Under the pieces are notes generated by a model. That model was not told where the DNA came from, did not search any database, and saw only the letters and a program-made list of their open reading frames with translations. Below are positions 8,279 through 16,260 of a stretch of DNA of 64,000 bases, in pieces. The translations under genes and the position numbers were made by a program. The stretch spans positions 3,286,001 through 3,350,000 of the forward strand of contig NZ_CP044232.1 in NCBI RefSeq assembly GCF_008727775.1, in the 5' to 3' direction. Source of the stretch: Microbacterium lushaniae. Lineage in GTDB: Bacteria > Actinomycetota > Actinomycetes > Actinomycetales > Microbacteriaceae. The first letter of the stretch is position 1. Every line of letters begins with the position of its first letter.

Positions 8279-8330
8279 AGGGCGGCTTCGGCCCCCTCCC
8301 CTCCTGCCTCGCTCTCGTCCCGCCCCCGTC

Positions 8331-8410
8331 CCGAACTCCTCAAAACCGACGCCCCGGCACCCCCATCGGCCCGATTTCGGCGCACTCCCGCACGGATTTG
8401 AGGAGTTCGG
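8331..8410. repeat. Palindromic repeat family A, copy A1
   Basis: An 80-base element whose ends are inverted copies: CCGAACTCCTCAAAACCG at the left and CGGATTTGAGGAGTTCGG at the right (17 of 18 pair). The 44-base interior is GC-rich. Two more copies follow within 500 bases. Confidence 0.85.
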
Positions 8411-8821
8411 AAAAGGCGCGGCCTCTCACCTCTCGCCGGGCGCGGCGGCGCCGGGACCAAGGCGAGGAGCAGCGGCGCGCCGCCCGGTGCGCGGAGCCGG
8501 CGAAAGCCGGGCGCCGCCCCGGCGCCGTCTCCCCCTTCCACCTCGGTCCGATCCCATCCCGAACTCCTCAAGACGGGTGCGCCTGGTGCGCGATCCACCC
8601 GATTTCGGCGCATCCCCGCACGGATTTGAGGAGTTCGGAAAAGGCGCGGCCTCTCACCTCTCGCCGGGCGCGGCGGCGCCGGACCAAGGCGAGGAGCAGC
8701 GGCGCGTCGCACGCTGCGCGGAGCCGGCGAAAGCCGGGCGCCGCCCGGTGCGCGGAGCCGGCGAGAGCCGGGCGCCCCACGCGGAGCCGTCTCCCCCTTC
8801 CGCCTCGACCCCTGTCCCTTC
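8411..8821. repeat. Long direct repeats between family A palindromes
   Basis: After A1 and again after A2 the sequence continues with nearly the same 130-150 bases (starting AAAAGGCGCGGCCTCTCACC at 8411 and 8639), including short internal repeats of GCGGAGCCGGCGA. Together with the palindromes this makes an array with units of 228 and 263 bases. I see no gene in 8279-8972. Confidence 0.8.
8559..8638. repeat. Palindromic repeat family A, copy A2
   Basis: Exactly 80 bases, as A1. Left end CCGAACTCCTCAAGAC, right end CGGATTTGAGGAGTTCGG. It begins 228 bases after A1. Confidence 0.85.
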
Positions 8822-8901
8822 CCGAACTCCTCAAAACCGACGCCTCACCCGCCCCACCGGCCCGGTTTCGGCGCACCCCCGTACGAATTCGAGGAGTTCG
8901 G
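8822..8901. repeat. Palindromic repeat family A, copy A3
   Basis: Exactly 80 bases. Left end CCGAACTCCTCAAAACCG, right end CGAATTCGAGGAGTTCGG. It begins 263 bases after A2 and lies 71 bases before the MarR gene. Confidence 0.85.
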
Positions 8902-8972
8902 CACCGGCGCGGCCTCGCGCAGTCGGCCGCGCGAGCGGCACCGGTACCGTAGACCGCGAAAGGCGGTGCGCC

Positions 8973-9509
8973 GTGCCCGGTCCCCGACGACTCCGGATCG
9001 ACCCGATCGCTGAAGCCAAGCGGCAGTGGGTCGCCCACGGATGGACCGACGCCGCCGCGGGGATGGCCGCGGTGACCTCCATCATGCGTGCGCAGCAGCT
9101 CGTGCTCGCCAGCGTCGACGCGGCCCTGCGGCCTTTCGGGCTGACATTCGCGCGCTACGAGCTCCTCACACTGCTGCGGCTCTCGCGCAGCGGGCGGATG
9201 CCGATGGCCTCCGCATCCGCACGCCTCCAGGTGCATCCCACCAGCGTCACCAACACGGTCGACCGTCTCCAAGCCGGCGGGTACGTCCAGCGTGAGCCGC
9301 ACCCGGAGGACGGCCGCGTCACCCTCGTCGTGCTGACCGATCCCGGCCGCGAACTCTCCGAGCAGGCCACCGCGCGGCTCAACGCCGAGGTGTTCGCGCA
9401 GCCCGGCCTCACGCCGGAGGACACCGACGAACTCGTCGCGATCATCGCGCGCATGCGCAAGGGCGCCGGCGACTTCGACGACCCTCGGCCGCAGCCCGAC
9501 CCGCTGTGA
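8973..9509 (+). CDS. MarR-family transcriptional regulator
   Basis: A 178-residue winged-helix regulator. The DNA-binding region is about residues 60-110 (RYELLTLLRLSRSG, ARLQVHPTSVTNTVDRLQAGGYVQREPHPEDGR in two pieces), with the family signature DxR as EDGRVTLVVLT in the wing. The GTG at 8973 is chosen because AAAGG lies nine bases upstream and is the first in-frame start after the repeat array. The adjacent minus-strand crotonase operon ends 12 bases after its stop, so no obvious divergent target exists; the regulated genes are unknown. Confidence 0.9.
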   Translation: MPGPRRLRIDPIAEAKRQWVAHGWTDAAAGMAAVTSIMRAQQLVLASVDAALRPFGLTFARYELLTLLRLSRSGRMPMASASARLQVHPTSVTNTVDRLQAGGYVQREPHPEDGRVTLVVLTDPGRELSEQATARLNAEVFAQPGLTPEDTDELVAIIARMRKGAGDFDDPRPQPDPL

Positions 9510-9521
9510 CGACGCCGCCGG

Positions 9522-10298
9522 TCAGCGCCCGGTGAACTCCGGGGCCCGCTTGTCGCGGAAGGCTGCCATGCCCTCCTTCTGATCCTCGGTCGCGAACAGC
9601 GACGTGAACGCGGCGCTCTCGTAGCGCAGGCCCGCGCTCAGCGGCGTCTCCAGCGCCGCATCCAGCGCAGCCTTCGCGGCGTACAGCGACGGCAGCGACT
9701 TCGCGGCGATGCCGTCGGCGACCTCCCCTGCGACGTCAAGGAGCTCGCCTGCCGGCACGACCCGCGACACCAGACCCGCGCGCTCGGCCTCCTCCGCGCT
9801 CATCCGGCGCCCGGTGAGCACGAGGTCGGCGGCCTTGTAATACCCCATCGCGCGCACGAGGCGCTGCGTGCCGCCCATGCCGGGGATGACCCCGAGGGCG
9901 ATCTCGGGCTGCCCGAAGGCCGCGGTGTCGGCGGCGAGGATGATGTCGCACATGAGCGCGAGCTCGCACCCGCCACCCAGCGCGTAGCCCGAGACGGCCG
10001 CGATGACCGGCGTCCGGACGGCGGCGAAGCGGTTCCACGCCCCGAAGTGGTCGTCGAGCACCATATCGACCGAGCTCTTGTCGGCCATCTCCTTGATGTC
10101 AGCGCCCGCGGCGAACGCGCGCTCGGATCCGGTGACGACGATCGCGCCGACGCCGGGGTCGCGGTCGAACCCCTCGGCGGCCACGACGATCTCATGCATC
10201 GCGCGGGTGTTCAGGGCGTTGAGCGCGTCGGGGCGGTTCAGCGTGATCCACCCGACCCGTCCACGCTGTTCGACGAGGATGGTGTCGTAGCTGGTCAT
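9522..10298 (-). CDS. Enoyl-CoA hydratase (crotonase family)
   Basis: A 258-residue crotonase. Both catalytic glutamates of hydratases are present: Glu112 in GGGCELAL and Glu132 in GQPEIALG, spaced 20 residues as in the rat enzyme. The oxyanion segment is [10 protein letters not shown] (about residues 62-71). It hydrates a 2-enoyl-CoA to a 3-hydroxyacyl-CoA. With the upstream mmsB-like and acyl-CoA dehydrogenase genes (same strand, gaps of 9 and 28 bases) methacrylyl-CoA of valine degradation is the likely substrate, though this family is promiscuous. Confidence 0.93.
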   Translation of the reverse strand: MTSYDTILVEQRGRVGWITLNRPDALNALNTRAMHEIVVAAEGFDRDPGVGAIVVTGSERAFAAGADIKEMADKSSVDMVLDDHFGAWNRFAAVRTPVIAAVSGYALGGGCELALMCDIILAADTAAFGQPEIALGVIPGMGGTQRLVRAMGYYKAADLVLTGRRMSAEEAERAGLVSRVVPAGELLDVAGEVADGIAAKSLPSLYAAKAALDAALETPLSAGLRYESAAFTSLFATEDQKEGMAAFRDKRAPEFTGR

Positions 10299-10307
10299 GT
10301 CGGCTCC

Positions 10308-11210
10308 TTACGCGGCCTCGCCGGACCGGATGGTGTGGATGATCCCGGAGAAATCCTGCCCTGCGCCCGGCCCGTCCGCGAACTGCGCGTAGATCGCCTG
10401 CGCGAGCAGCCCCATCTGCGCGTCCACCCCGGTGCGGGCGATGGCGTGCGCGGCGAGCCCCAGGTCTTTGGCCATGAGGGCGCCGGCGAAGCCGGGACGG
10501 TAGTCGTTGTTCGCGGGACTGGTGGGAACGGGGCCGGGTACCGGGCAGTTCGTCGTGAGCGCCCAGCACTGCCCCGACGCGTTCGCGGCGACCTCGAAGA
10601 GCGCCTCGTGCGACAGGCCCAGCCGCTCGCCGAGCACGAACGCCTCGGCCACCACGATCTGGCTCACGCCCAGGATCATGTTGTTGCACACCTTCGCCGC
10701 CTGCCCGAGACCGGGGCCGCCGCAGTGCACGACGCGCCGCCCCATCCGCTCCAGCAGCGGCCGGGCCTCCTCGAGATCGGCCTCGTCGCCGCCGACCATG
10801 AACGCCAGCGTCGCGTTCTCGGCGCCGACGACCCCACCCGAGACGGGGGCGTCGAGACTGCGCTGCCCGGCCGCTTCGGCGAGGGCGTGGGCGGCGCGCG
10901 CGTCGTCGACGGCGATGGTGGAGCAGTCCACGAACAGCGTTCCCGGCCGGGCGGCCTGCAGGAGACCCGCCGAATCCGCCGACCCGCGGTAGGCCGCCAG
11001 CACATGGCGCCCCTCGGGGAACATCGTGATGACCACGTCGGCGGATGCGGCGGCCTCCACGCCCGACGCCGCCGCCGGCAGTCCCGCATCCCGCGCCGCG
11101 TCGAGGGCGGCGGGGACCACGTCGAACACGACGACGTCATGCCCCGCGGATGCCAGATTCCGGGCCATCGGCAGCCCCATGTGTCCCAGGCCCAGGAATG
11201 CGATCCTCAT
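10308..11210 (-). CDS. mmsB: 3-hydroxyisobutyrate dehydrogenase
   Basis: A 300-residue NAD-dependent beta-hydroxyacid dehydrogenase. The N-terminal dinucleotide fold starts IAFLGLGHMGLPMARNLASA (residues 3-22); the substrate segment DAPVSGGVVGAENATLAFMVGG and the catalytic lysine in GQAAKVCNNMILG (near residue 175) are intact. It oxidises 3-hydroxyisobutyrate to methylmalonate semialdehyde in valine catabolism. The middle position between an acyl-CoA dehydrogenase and a crotonase supports this assignment over other beta-hydroxyacid dehydrogenases. A methylmalonate-semialdehyde dehydrogenase is not in the window. Confidence 0.9.
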   Translation of the reverse strand: MRIAFLGLGHMGLPMARNLASAGHDVVVFDVVPAALDAARDAGLPAAASGVEAAASADVVITMFPEGRHVLAAYRGSADSAGLLQAARPGTLFVDCSTIAVDDARAAHALAEAAGQRSLDAPVSGGVVGAENATLAFMVGGDEADLEEARPLLERMGRRVVHCGGPGLGQAAKVCNNMILGVSQIVVAEAFVLGERLGLSHEALFEVAANASGQCWALTTNCPVPGPVPTSPANNDYRPGFAGALMAKDLGLAAHAIARTGVDAQMGLLAQAIYAQFADGPGAGQDFSGIIHTIRSGEAA

Positions 11211-11238
11211 GCGTCGGTCTCCTTCGTCCGTTCCGAGG

Positions 11239-12399
11239 TCACGCGGCGACGACGTGTCGCCCGATGATCACGCGCATGATCTCGTTCGTGCCCTCGAGGA
11301 TCTGGTGCACCCGCAGGTCGCGGACCACCTTCTCGATCCCGTAGTCGTGCAGGTAGCCGTATCCGCCGTGCAGCTGGAGGGCGGTGTTGGCGACGCGGAA
11401 CCCGGCGTCGGTGGCGAAGCGCTTGGCCATCGCGCACCGCACGGATGCGTCGGGAGCCTTGGCGTCCACGGATGCAGCGGCGTCGAGCACCATCGTGCGT
11501 GCGGCGTACAGATCCGTCGCCATGTCGGCGAGGGTGAACACGACCGACTGCCGCTCATCCAGCGGTGCACCGAAGGCGGAGCGCTCGTGGACATAACGCG
11601 TCGCGCGCTCCAGCGCCCACTGCGCGCCGCCGAGCGAGCAGGCGGCGATGTTGAGCCGGCCGCCGTCCAGCCCCGACATCGCGATGGCGAACCCGCGTCC
11701 CTCCCCGCCGAGGATGTCGTCGGCGCCCACGCGCACCTGGTCGAAGATCACTTGCCTCGTGGGCTGGGCGTTCCACCCCATCTTCTTCTCGTTCGCGCCG
11801 AAGGACAGGCCGGGGGCGTCGGCGGGTACGAGGAACGCGCTGATGCCGCGCGGCCCGGGTCCGCCCGTACGGGCCATCACGACGTACACCGCCGCTTCGC
11901 CGGCTCCGGAGATGAACTGCTTCACCCCGGTGAGCACGAAACCGTCGCCGTCGCGGACGGCAGTCGTCGTGATCGCCGCCGCATCCGACCCGGCCCCCGG
12001 CTCGGTGAGGCAGTAGCTGCCGAACCCGGTCATCGCCGTCAGCTGGGGCAGCCATTGCTGCCGCTGCGGCTCGGTGCCGTACGCGTCGATCATCCACGCG
12101 ACCATGTTGTGGATCGAGATGTACGCGGCCACGGCCGGATCGCCCTTGGCCAGCTCCTCGAAGACGAGGGCGGTGTCGGCGCGACTGAGGGCGCTTCCGC
12201 CGACGTCCTCGCGGACGTAGATGCCGCCCAATCCGAGCTCGCCGGCCCGGCGGAGGGCGTCGCGAGGGAAGTGTTTGCGCTCGTCCCACTCCAGCGCGTG
12301 CGGCGCGAGCTCGGTCTCGGCGAAGTCCCGCACCGCCGCCACGACGGCGGCGCGCTCCTCGGCGTCCATGGAACTGGTGGGAAGGGTGGTGGTGCTCAT
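11239..12399 (-). CDS. Acyl-CoA dehydrogenase, probably isobutyryl-CoA dehydrogenase
   Basis: A 386-residue FAD flavoenzyme that makes the alpha-beta double bond of an acyl-CoA and passes electrons to ETF. The FAD/substrate stretch YCLTEPGAGSDAAAI, the WFHP-like GWNAQPTRQVIFDQVRV and the C-terminal LEGTNEIMRVIIGRHV are clear; the glutamate of LEGTNE is the catalytic base position of short-branched and isobutyryl-CoA enzymes. The ATG at 12399 has AAGGA ten bases upstream, preferred over a TTG at 12423. It is first in the operon with mmsB and crotonase, consistent with valine breakdown. Confidence 0.92.
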   Translation of the reverse strand: MSTTTLPTSSMDAEERAAVVAAVRDFAETELAPHALEWDERKHFPRDALRRAGELGLGGIYVREDVGGSALSRADTALVFEELAKGDPAVAAYISIHNMVAWMIDAYGTEPQRQQWLPQLTAMTGFGSYCLTEPGAGSDAAAITTTAVRDGDGFVLTGVKQFISGAGEAAVYVVMARTGGPGPRGISAFLVPADAPGLSFGANEKKMGWNAQPTRQVIFDQVRVGADDILGGEGRGFAIAMSGLDGGRLNIAACSLGGAQWALERATRYVHERSAFGAPLDERQSVVFTLADMATDLYAARTMVLDAAASVDAKAPDASVRCAMAKRFATDAGFRVANTALQLHGGYGYLHDYGIEKVVRDLRVHQILEGTNEIMRVIIGRHVVAA

Positions 12400-12462
12400 C
12401 GGATTCACGTCCTTGTGGGGCAACCTGCACGACGACGGCGCGGGGTGGTGCGCGACGCCACC

Positions 12463-12468
12463 ACTTTA
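12463..12468 (-). promoter_or_regulatory. Possible -10 box of the valine-degradation operon
   Basis: TAAAGT about 60 bases before the acyl-CoA dehydrogenase start, the only AT-rich hexamer of this form in the gap. No convincing -35 box. Confidence 0.3.
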
Positions 12469-12592
12469 GCTGGGCGTCCTACGAGTCGCTAGGGCTCCCG
12501 AACTCCGGGCGGCAGTCGCCCCGCCAGCCTCCGGGCCCGCCGATCGACGTTCGCAAGGCGACGCGGGCCGGGTGTCGCGGACCGGGTCTCAC

Positions 12593-12624
12593 CCGCTCCC
12601 CCGGCACGCGGCCGGGAGGAGCGG
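12593..12624 (-). terminator. Hairpin after the etf-cytochrome operon
   Basis: On the minus strand CCGCTCCTCCCGGC pairs with GCCGGGGGAGCGG across a five-base loop, with one bulge. It begins seven bases after the cytochrome stop. There is no U-run, so a terminator is a guess from position and stability. Confidence 0.4.
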
Positions 12625-12630
12625 TCACGG

Positions 12631-14313
12631 TCATCGGCCGCTGACCTTGCCGAACAGGCGCGCGATGGGCGCCAGCACGAGGGGTCGGGCCGCGATCCAG
12701 GCGGCGGCCATGACGACCACCGAGCCGACGAAGATCCAGAAGCCGGTCCAGTTGTCCGCGTAGGCGCCCGGATCCACCGATCCCTGCGCCGCGTACATGT
12801 GGTTCAGGTTGCGCAGCGCACCCGTGGCGAACACCAGCGCGACGTGCGCGACGATGAACACCACGAAGTAGATCATGACGGGGAAGTGGATGCGCCGAGC
12901 CCACTCGAGCGGATACAGGCGGTTCAGCGTGGTGGCGTTCTTCGGCCAGACGCCGCTCATCCGCACGCCGGTCACGGCTGCTAGGGGCGCGGCCACGAAG
13001 ACCGTGGTGAAGTAGGCCAGCTGCTGGAGGGCGTTGTAGTTGACCCATCCGTTCTCGGTGGGCCAGTCCAGCGACACGTACTGCAGCGCCGCCGACACCG
13101 CGTTGGGGAAGACCTCCCACGAGGTGGGGACGATGCGCATCCACTGCCCGGAGACGAACAGCAGGATGACGAAGACCACACCGTTCACGAGCCACAGGAT
13201 GTCCAGCGACTGGTGGAACCACAGCGCGAGGCTGATCTTGCGCTTGGCGGTGCCGCGCGGCGACCAGAACACGCTCGGCCGCTTCTCGCGGCGCACCTGC
13301 AGTCCCGATCGGATGATGAGGATGATCAGGAACGCGTTGAAGAAGTGCTGCCACCCCAGCCACGCCGGGAACCCCACCGGCGCCCCCTCGGGAAGGTGGT
13401 ACTCGCCCGGATACTGCGCGAGGAAACCCTCTCCCCACTGCGTGGACAGCAGCCACCGCACGAGCGCGACGGCCATGCCTGCGGCGACGAGCAGGCCTGC
13501 GCCCAGCACGACGACCGCACCGGCCCACTGCAGGCGGGTGAAGGGGCCGTAGCGCCGGGGCTCGGGGCGCTCGTCGGCGCGGGGCGCGGATGCGGCGGCG
13601 CCCGGCCACACCGACGGCGTGAACGGCAGCGGTGCGCGGGGGCCGGTGGCGACCGGCACGGCGACCTCGGCGGGCGGCGCAGGCGGCTGCTCGGAGACGA
13701 CAGGGGCCACCGCATCCGCAGCCGGATCCGGCGTGTGGATCGGCTCGGCCTCGGCGGCGACCGTCGGGGCGAATCCGGCGGGCGGCCAGGGGTCGCCACC
13801 GGGTACGCGGGGCAGCCCACGGCGCAGCGCGACGCCCTCGCCGGCTGGTGCGGCGGGGACGGCAGGCGCGGACGGGCGGGGCGGTGCTTCCGCAACCGCG
13901 GGCGCACGGTCGTGAGTGGCGGAGGGCGGCGGCGCTGCCTCAGCGGGAGCTTGCGAGTCGGTGATGGCGGGGGACGGCACAGGCGAGGCCGGGGCGGCCT
14001 GATCCGCGGGCGGCCACGGCTCGCCACCGGGCACGCGCGGCAGCCCACGGCGCACCCGAGCCTGCGGCGCCATGGTCTGCGGCGGCGGCGCGGCCGCGGC
14101 ATTCACGGCGGGAGCGGCCGGTTCGACGGTGGGCGACTGCACCTCGACCGGGGCAGGCGCGGAGGCACCCGCGGGGGCCGGGGGCGCGTCGACGGGAGCC
14201 GTATCGCCGTCGGATCCGTCCGCCGTCACCGGCATGGCGTCGGCGGGCGGCCACGGGTCGCCCCCGGCAACGCGCGGCAGGCCGCGGCGCACCGATCTCG
14301 CGTACGTCGCCAT
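12631..14313 (-). CDS. Membrane cytochrome b (b561/b6-like) with triplicated N-terminal motif, linked to ETF
   Basis: A 560-residue protein in two parts. Residues 1-250 are proline/alanine-rich and carry three copies of RRGLPRVPGGDPWPPA (about residues 9-24, 88-103 and 164-179), probably cytoplasmic. Residues about 265-560 form a five- to six-segment membrane domain with histidines suited to heme: LGWQHFFNAFLIILI, ALWFHQSLDILWLVNG, RRIHFPVMIYFVVFIVAHVALV. It lies eight bases after etfA in the same operon. A route from electron-transfer flavoprotein through heme b to quinone is inferred from this context; the partner and substrate are not known. Confidence 0.8.
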   Translation of the reverse strand: MATYARSVRRGLPRVAGGDPWPPADAMPVTADGSDGDTAPVDAPPAPAGASAPAPVEVQSPTVEPAAPAVNAAAAPPPQTMAPQARVRRGLPRVPGGEPWPPADQAAPASPVPSPAITDSQAPAEAAPPPSATHDRAPAVAEAPPRPSAPAVPAAPAGEGVALRRGLPRVPGGDPWPPAGFAPTVAAEAEPIHTPDPAADAVAPVVSEQPPAPPAEVAVPVATGPRAPLPFTPSVWPGAAASAPRADERPEPRRYGPFTRLQWAGAVVVLGAGLLVAAGMAVALVRWLLSTQWGEGFLAQYPGEYHLPEGAPVGFPAWLGWQHFFNAFLIILIIRSGLQVRREKRPSVFWSPRGTAKRKISLALWFHQSLDILWLVNGVVFVILLFVSGQWMRIVPTSWEVFPNAVSAALQYVSLDWPTENGWVNYNALQQLAYFTTVFVAAPLAAVTGVRMSGVWPKNATTLNRLYPLEWARRIHFPVMIYFVVFIVAHVALVFATGALRNLNHMYAAQGSVDPGAYADNWTGFWIFVGSVVVMAAAWIAARPLVLAPIARLFGKVSGR

Positions 14314-14321
14314 GTGCGCGC

Positions 14322-15302
14322 CTACTTCTTCTTCGCCTCGAGCGCCGCGATCAACTGCGGCACGACGGTGAAGACGTCGCCGACGACGCCGAAGTCGGCG
14401 ATCTCGAAGATCGGCGCATCCCCGTCCTTGTTGATCGCCACGATCGTCTTCGCCGTCTGCATGCCGGCCCTGTGCTGGATGGCGCCGGAGATGCCGAGGG
14501 CGATGTAGAGCTGCGGCGACACCGAGACGCCGGTCTGGCCGACCTGGTAGGAGTGCGGCACGTAGCCGGCGTCCACCGCCGCGCGCGAGGCGCCCACGGC
14601 GGCCCCGAGGGCATCGGCCAGCTGATCGACCAGCTCGAACTTCTCCTTCGAGCCGAGCCCCCGGCCACCCGCGACGACCTTGGCAGCGCCGCGTAGCTCG
14701 GGCCGGGTGGAGGTCGCCTGCACCTGATCGAAGGACTCGACCGTCGCGGCGGGCGCGCCGGCCGGCGCCACCTCGAGCGGCAGCGCATTCAGCGGCTGCG
14801 CCTCGGCCCGGGAGTCGATCGCGCCCTGACGCACCGTGATGACCGGCGCACCGAAGGTGACGGCGGAATCGACGTTGTACGCGCCGCCGTAGACGGAGTG
14901 GTGCGCCACGATGCCCTCGTCGTCGCGCGAGACGCCGATGGCGTCGGCGGCGAGCCCGGAGCGCGTGCGCGCGGCGAACCGCCCGGCGATGTCGCGCCCC
15001 TCGATCGAGTTGGAGACGAGCACGGCGTCCGGACGGACGAGCCCGGCCGCCGCGACGAGCGCGTCCACCGCCGGCGCCGACAGGACGCTCGTGTCGCCGG
15101 TCGCCGTGAGCACGACGTGGGCACCGAGGGATGCGGCCTGCTCGGCGGCTCCGGAGAGCAGGTCGGGCGTGGTCACGACGACGGCCACGGGGGTGCCGAC
15201 GCCCGACGCCGCGCCCAGAAGTCCGGCGGCGCTCTTGGCGACCTCGCCCGAGGGCATGACGTCGACCATGACGAGGATGGAATCCGCTGCGAAATCAGTC
15301 AT
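14322..15302 (-). CDS. etfA: Electron transfer flavoprotein, alpha subunit
   Basis: A 326-residue FAD-binding subunit. The conserved C-terminal FAD domain is clear: GGRGLGSKEKFELVDQLADA (near residue 210), VGQTGVSVSPQLYIALGISG and INKDGDAPIFEIADFGVVGD (near residue 290). It accepts electrons from acyl-CoA dehydrogenases such as the one at 11239. The gene follows etfB by 12 bases. The likely electron exit is the membrane cytochrome gene directly downstream. Confidence 0.96.
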   Translation of the reverse strand: MTDFAADSILVMVDVMPSGEVAKSAAGLLGAASGVGTPVAVVVTTPDLLSGAAEQAASLGAHVVLTATGDTSVLSAPAVDALVAAAGLVRPDAVLVSNSIEGRDIAGRFAARTRSGLAADAIGVSRDDEGIVAHHSVYGGAYNVDSAVTFGAPVITVRQGAIDSRAEAQPLNALPLEVAPAGAPAATVESFDQVQATSTRPELRGAAKVVAGGRGLGSKEKFELVDQLADALGAAVGASRAAVDAGYVPHSYQVGQTGVSVSPQLYIALGISGAIQHRAGMQTAKTIVAINKDGDAPIFEIADFGVVGDVFTVVPQLIAALEAKKK

Positions 15303-15314
15303 CTCGATGGCCTC

Positions 15315-16091
15315 TCAGAGCAGCCGGTTGGACGCGAGGAAGTCGGCGAGCTTCTCACCCGCGTCGCCCTCGTCGGTGATCTTCACGCCCGCCTCGCGCG
15401 GGGGTTTCTCCGAGACCGCGATCATGATCGAGCGTGCTGCGCCCGGGTCCATCGGGTCCACGTCGAGGTCGGCCAGCGACAGCGTCTCGAAGGGCTTCTT
15501 CTTGGCCGCCATGATGCCCTTGAAGTTGGGGAACCGCGCGTCGGGGAGGGCTTCGGTGATCGAGATCACCGACGGAAGCGGTGCCGACACCGTCATGGTG
15601 CCCGCGTCGGACGCCCGCGCACCGCGCACGACGTCCTCGCCGATCTCCACCGAGCTCAGCGCCGTCGCGTGCGGCACCTGCAGCAGCTCGGCGAGCATCG
15701 CCGGCAGGACGCCGCCCGTGCCGTCGGTGGACTGGTTGCCCGCGATCACGAGATCGAACCCGGTCCGCTTCACGGCGGCCGCCAGCACCTCGGCGGTCAG
15801 ACCCATGTCTGCGCCGCGCAGCCCCTCGTCCACGACCTGGACGGCCGATCCGGCGCCCATCGCCAGGCCCTTCCGGACCGTCGCCAGCGCGCTCTCGGGC
15901 GCCATCGACAGGACGACCACCTCGGTGCCGGCGTGCTTCTCCGCGAACGACAGGGCCACCTCCAGCGCGCGCTCGCCGATCTCGTCCAGCACGCTCTCGC
16001 TCGCTGCTCGATCGGCCAGACCCGTCTCCAGCGACAGCTTGCGATCCCCGTAGGTATCCGGGACTTCCTTGACCAGGACGACGATCCTCAT
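15315..16091 (-). CDS. etfB: Electron transfer flavoprotein, beta subunit
   Basis: A 258-residue subunit. The AMP-binding signature region is seen as LVIAGNQSTDGTGGVLPAMLAELL (split across residues about 115-138). A ribosome site GAGGAG lies seven bases before the ATG, and a TAGACT -10 box about 22 bases before it. First gene of the etfB-etfA-cytochrome operon; an upstream TGTATACA palindrome links it to the prp operon regulator. Confidence 0.96.
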   Translation of the reverse strand: MRIVVLVKEVPDTYGDRKLSLETGLADRAASESVLDEIGERALEVALSFAEKHAGTEVVVLSMAPESALATVRKGLAMGAGSAVQVVDEGLRGADMGLTAEVLAAAVKRTGFDLVIAGNQSTDGTGGVLPAMLAELLQVPHATALSSVEIGEDVVRGARASDAGTMTVSAPLPSVISITEALPDARFPNFKGIMAAKKKPFETLSLADLDVDPMDPGAARSIMIAVSEKPPREAGVKITDEGDAGEKLADFLASNRLL

Positions 16092-16113
16092 GTCATCTCC
16101 TCACGATGCTTCG

Positions 16114-16119
16114 AGTCTA
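16114..16119 (-). promoter_or_regulatory. -10 box of the etf operon promoter
   Basis: TAGACT, 22 bases before the etfB ATG, leaving room for the ribosome site. The palindrome at 16185 would sit about 75 bases upstream of the transcription start. Confidence 0.45.
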
Positions 16120-16184
16120 CGGCGCCGAACGCAATGTACCCAATCTGGGCCCTGCTGCGTCTCGGAGGCACGCTAACTGCCCGT

Positions 16185-16196
16185 TATGTATACATA
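16185..16196. promoter_or_regulatory. TATGTATACATA palindrome, candidate GntR operator upstream of etfBA
   Basis: A perfect 12-base palindrome in the 169-base gap between the thiolase stop and etfB. Its TGTATACA core is identical to the palindrome over the gntR-prp promoter at 21853. TnGTATACnA-type sites are typical of FCD-class GntR regulators (family knowledge). Binding by the GntR protein of this window is inferred. Confidence 0.6.
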
Positions 16197-16260
16197 CGCA
16201 CAACCCCGCTCGGCTATGGCCGGTGCCTCCACGGGCGGTCAGAGGGTGCGGGGCCGAGCC

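Noticed and set aside
8331..8901. CRISPR or insertion sequence for the family A array
   Set aside because: Spacers are near-identical repeats rather than unique, units are irregular in length, and there is no transposase frame.
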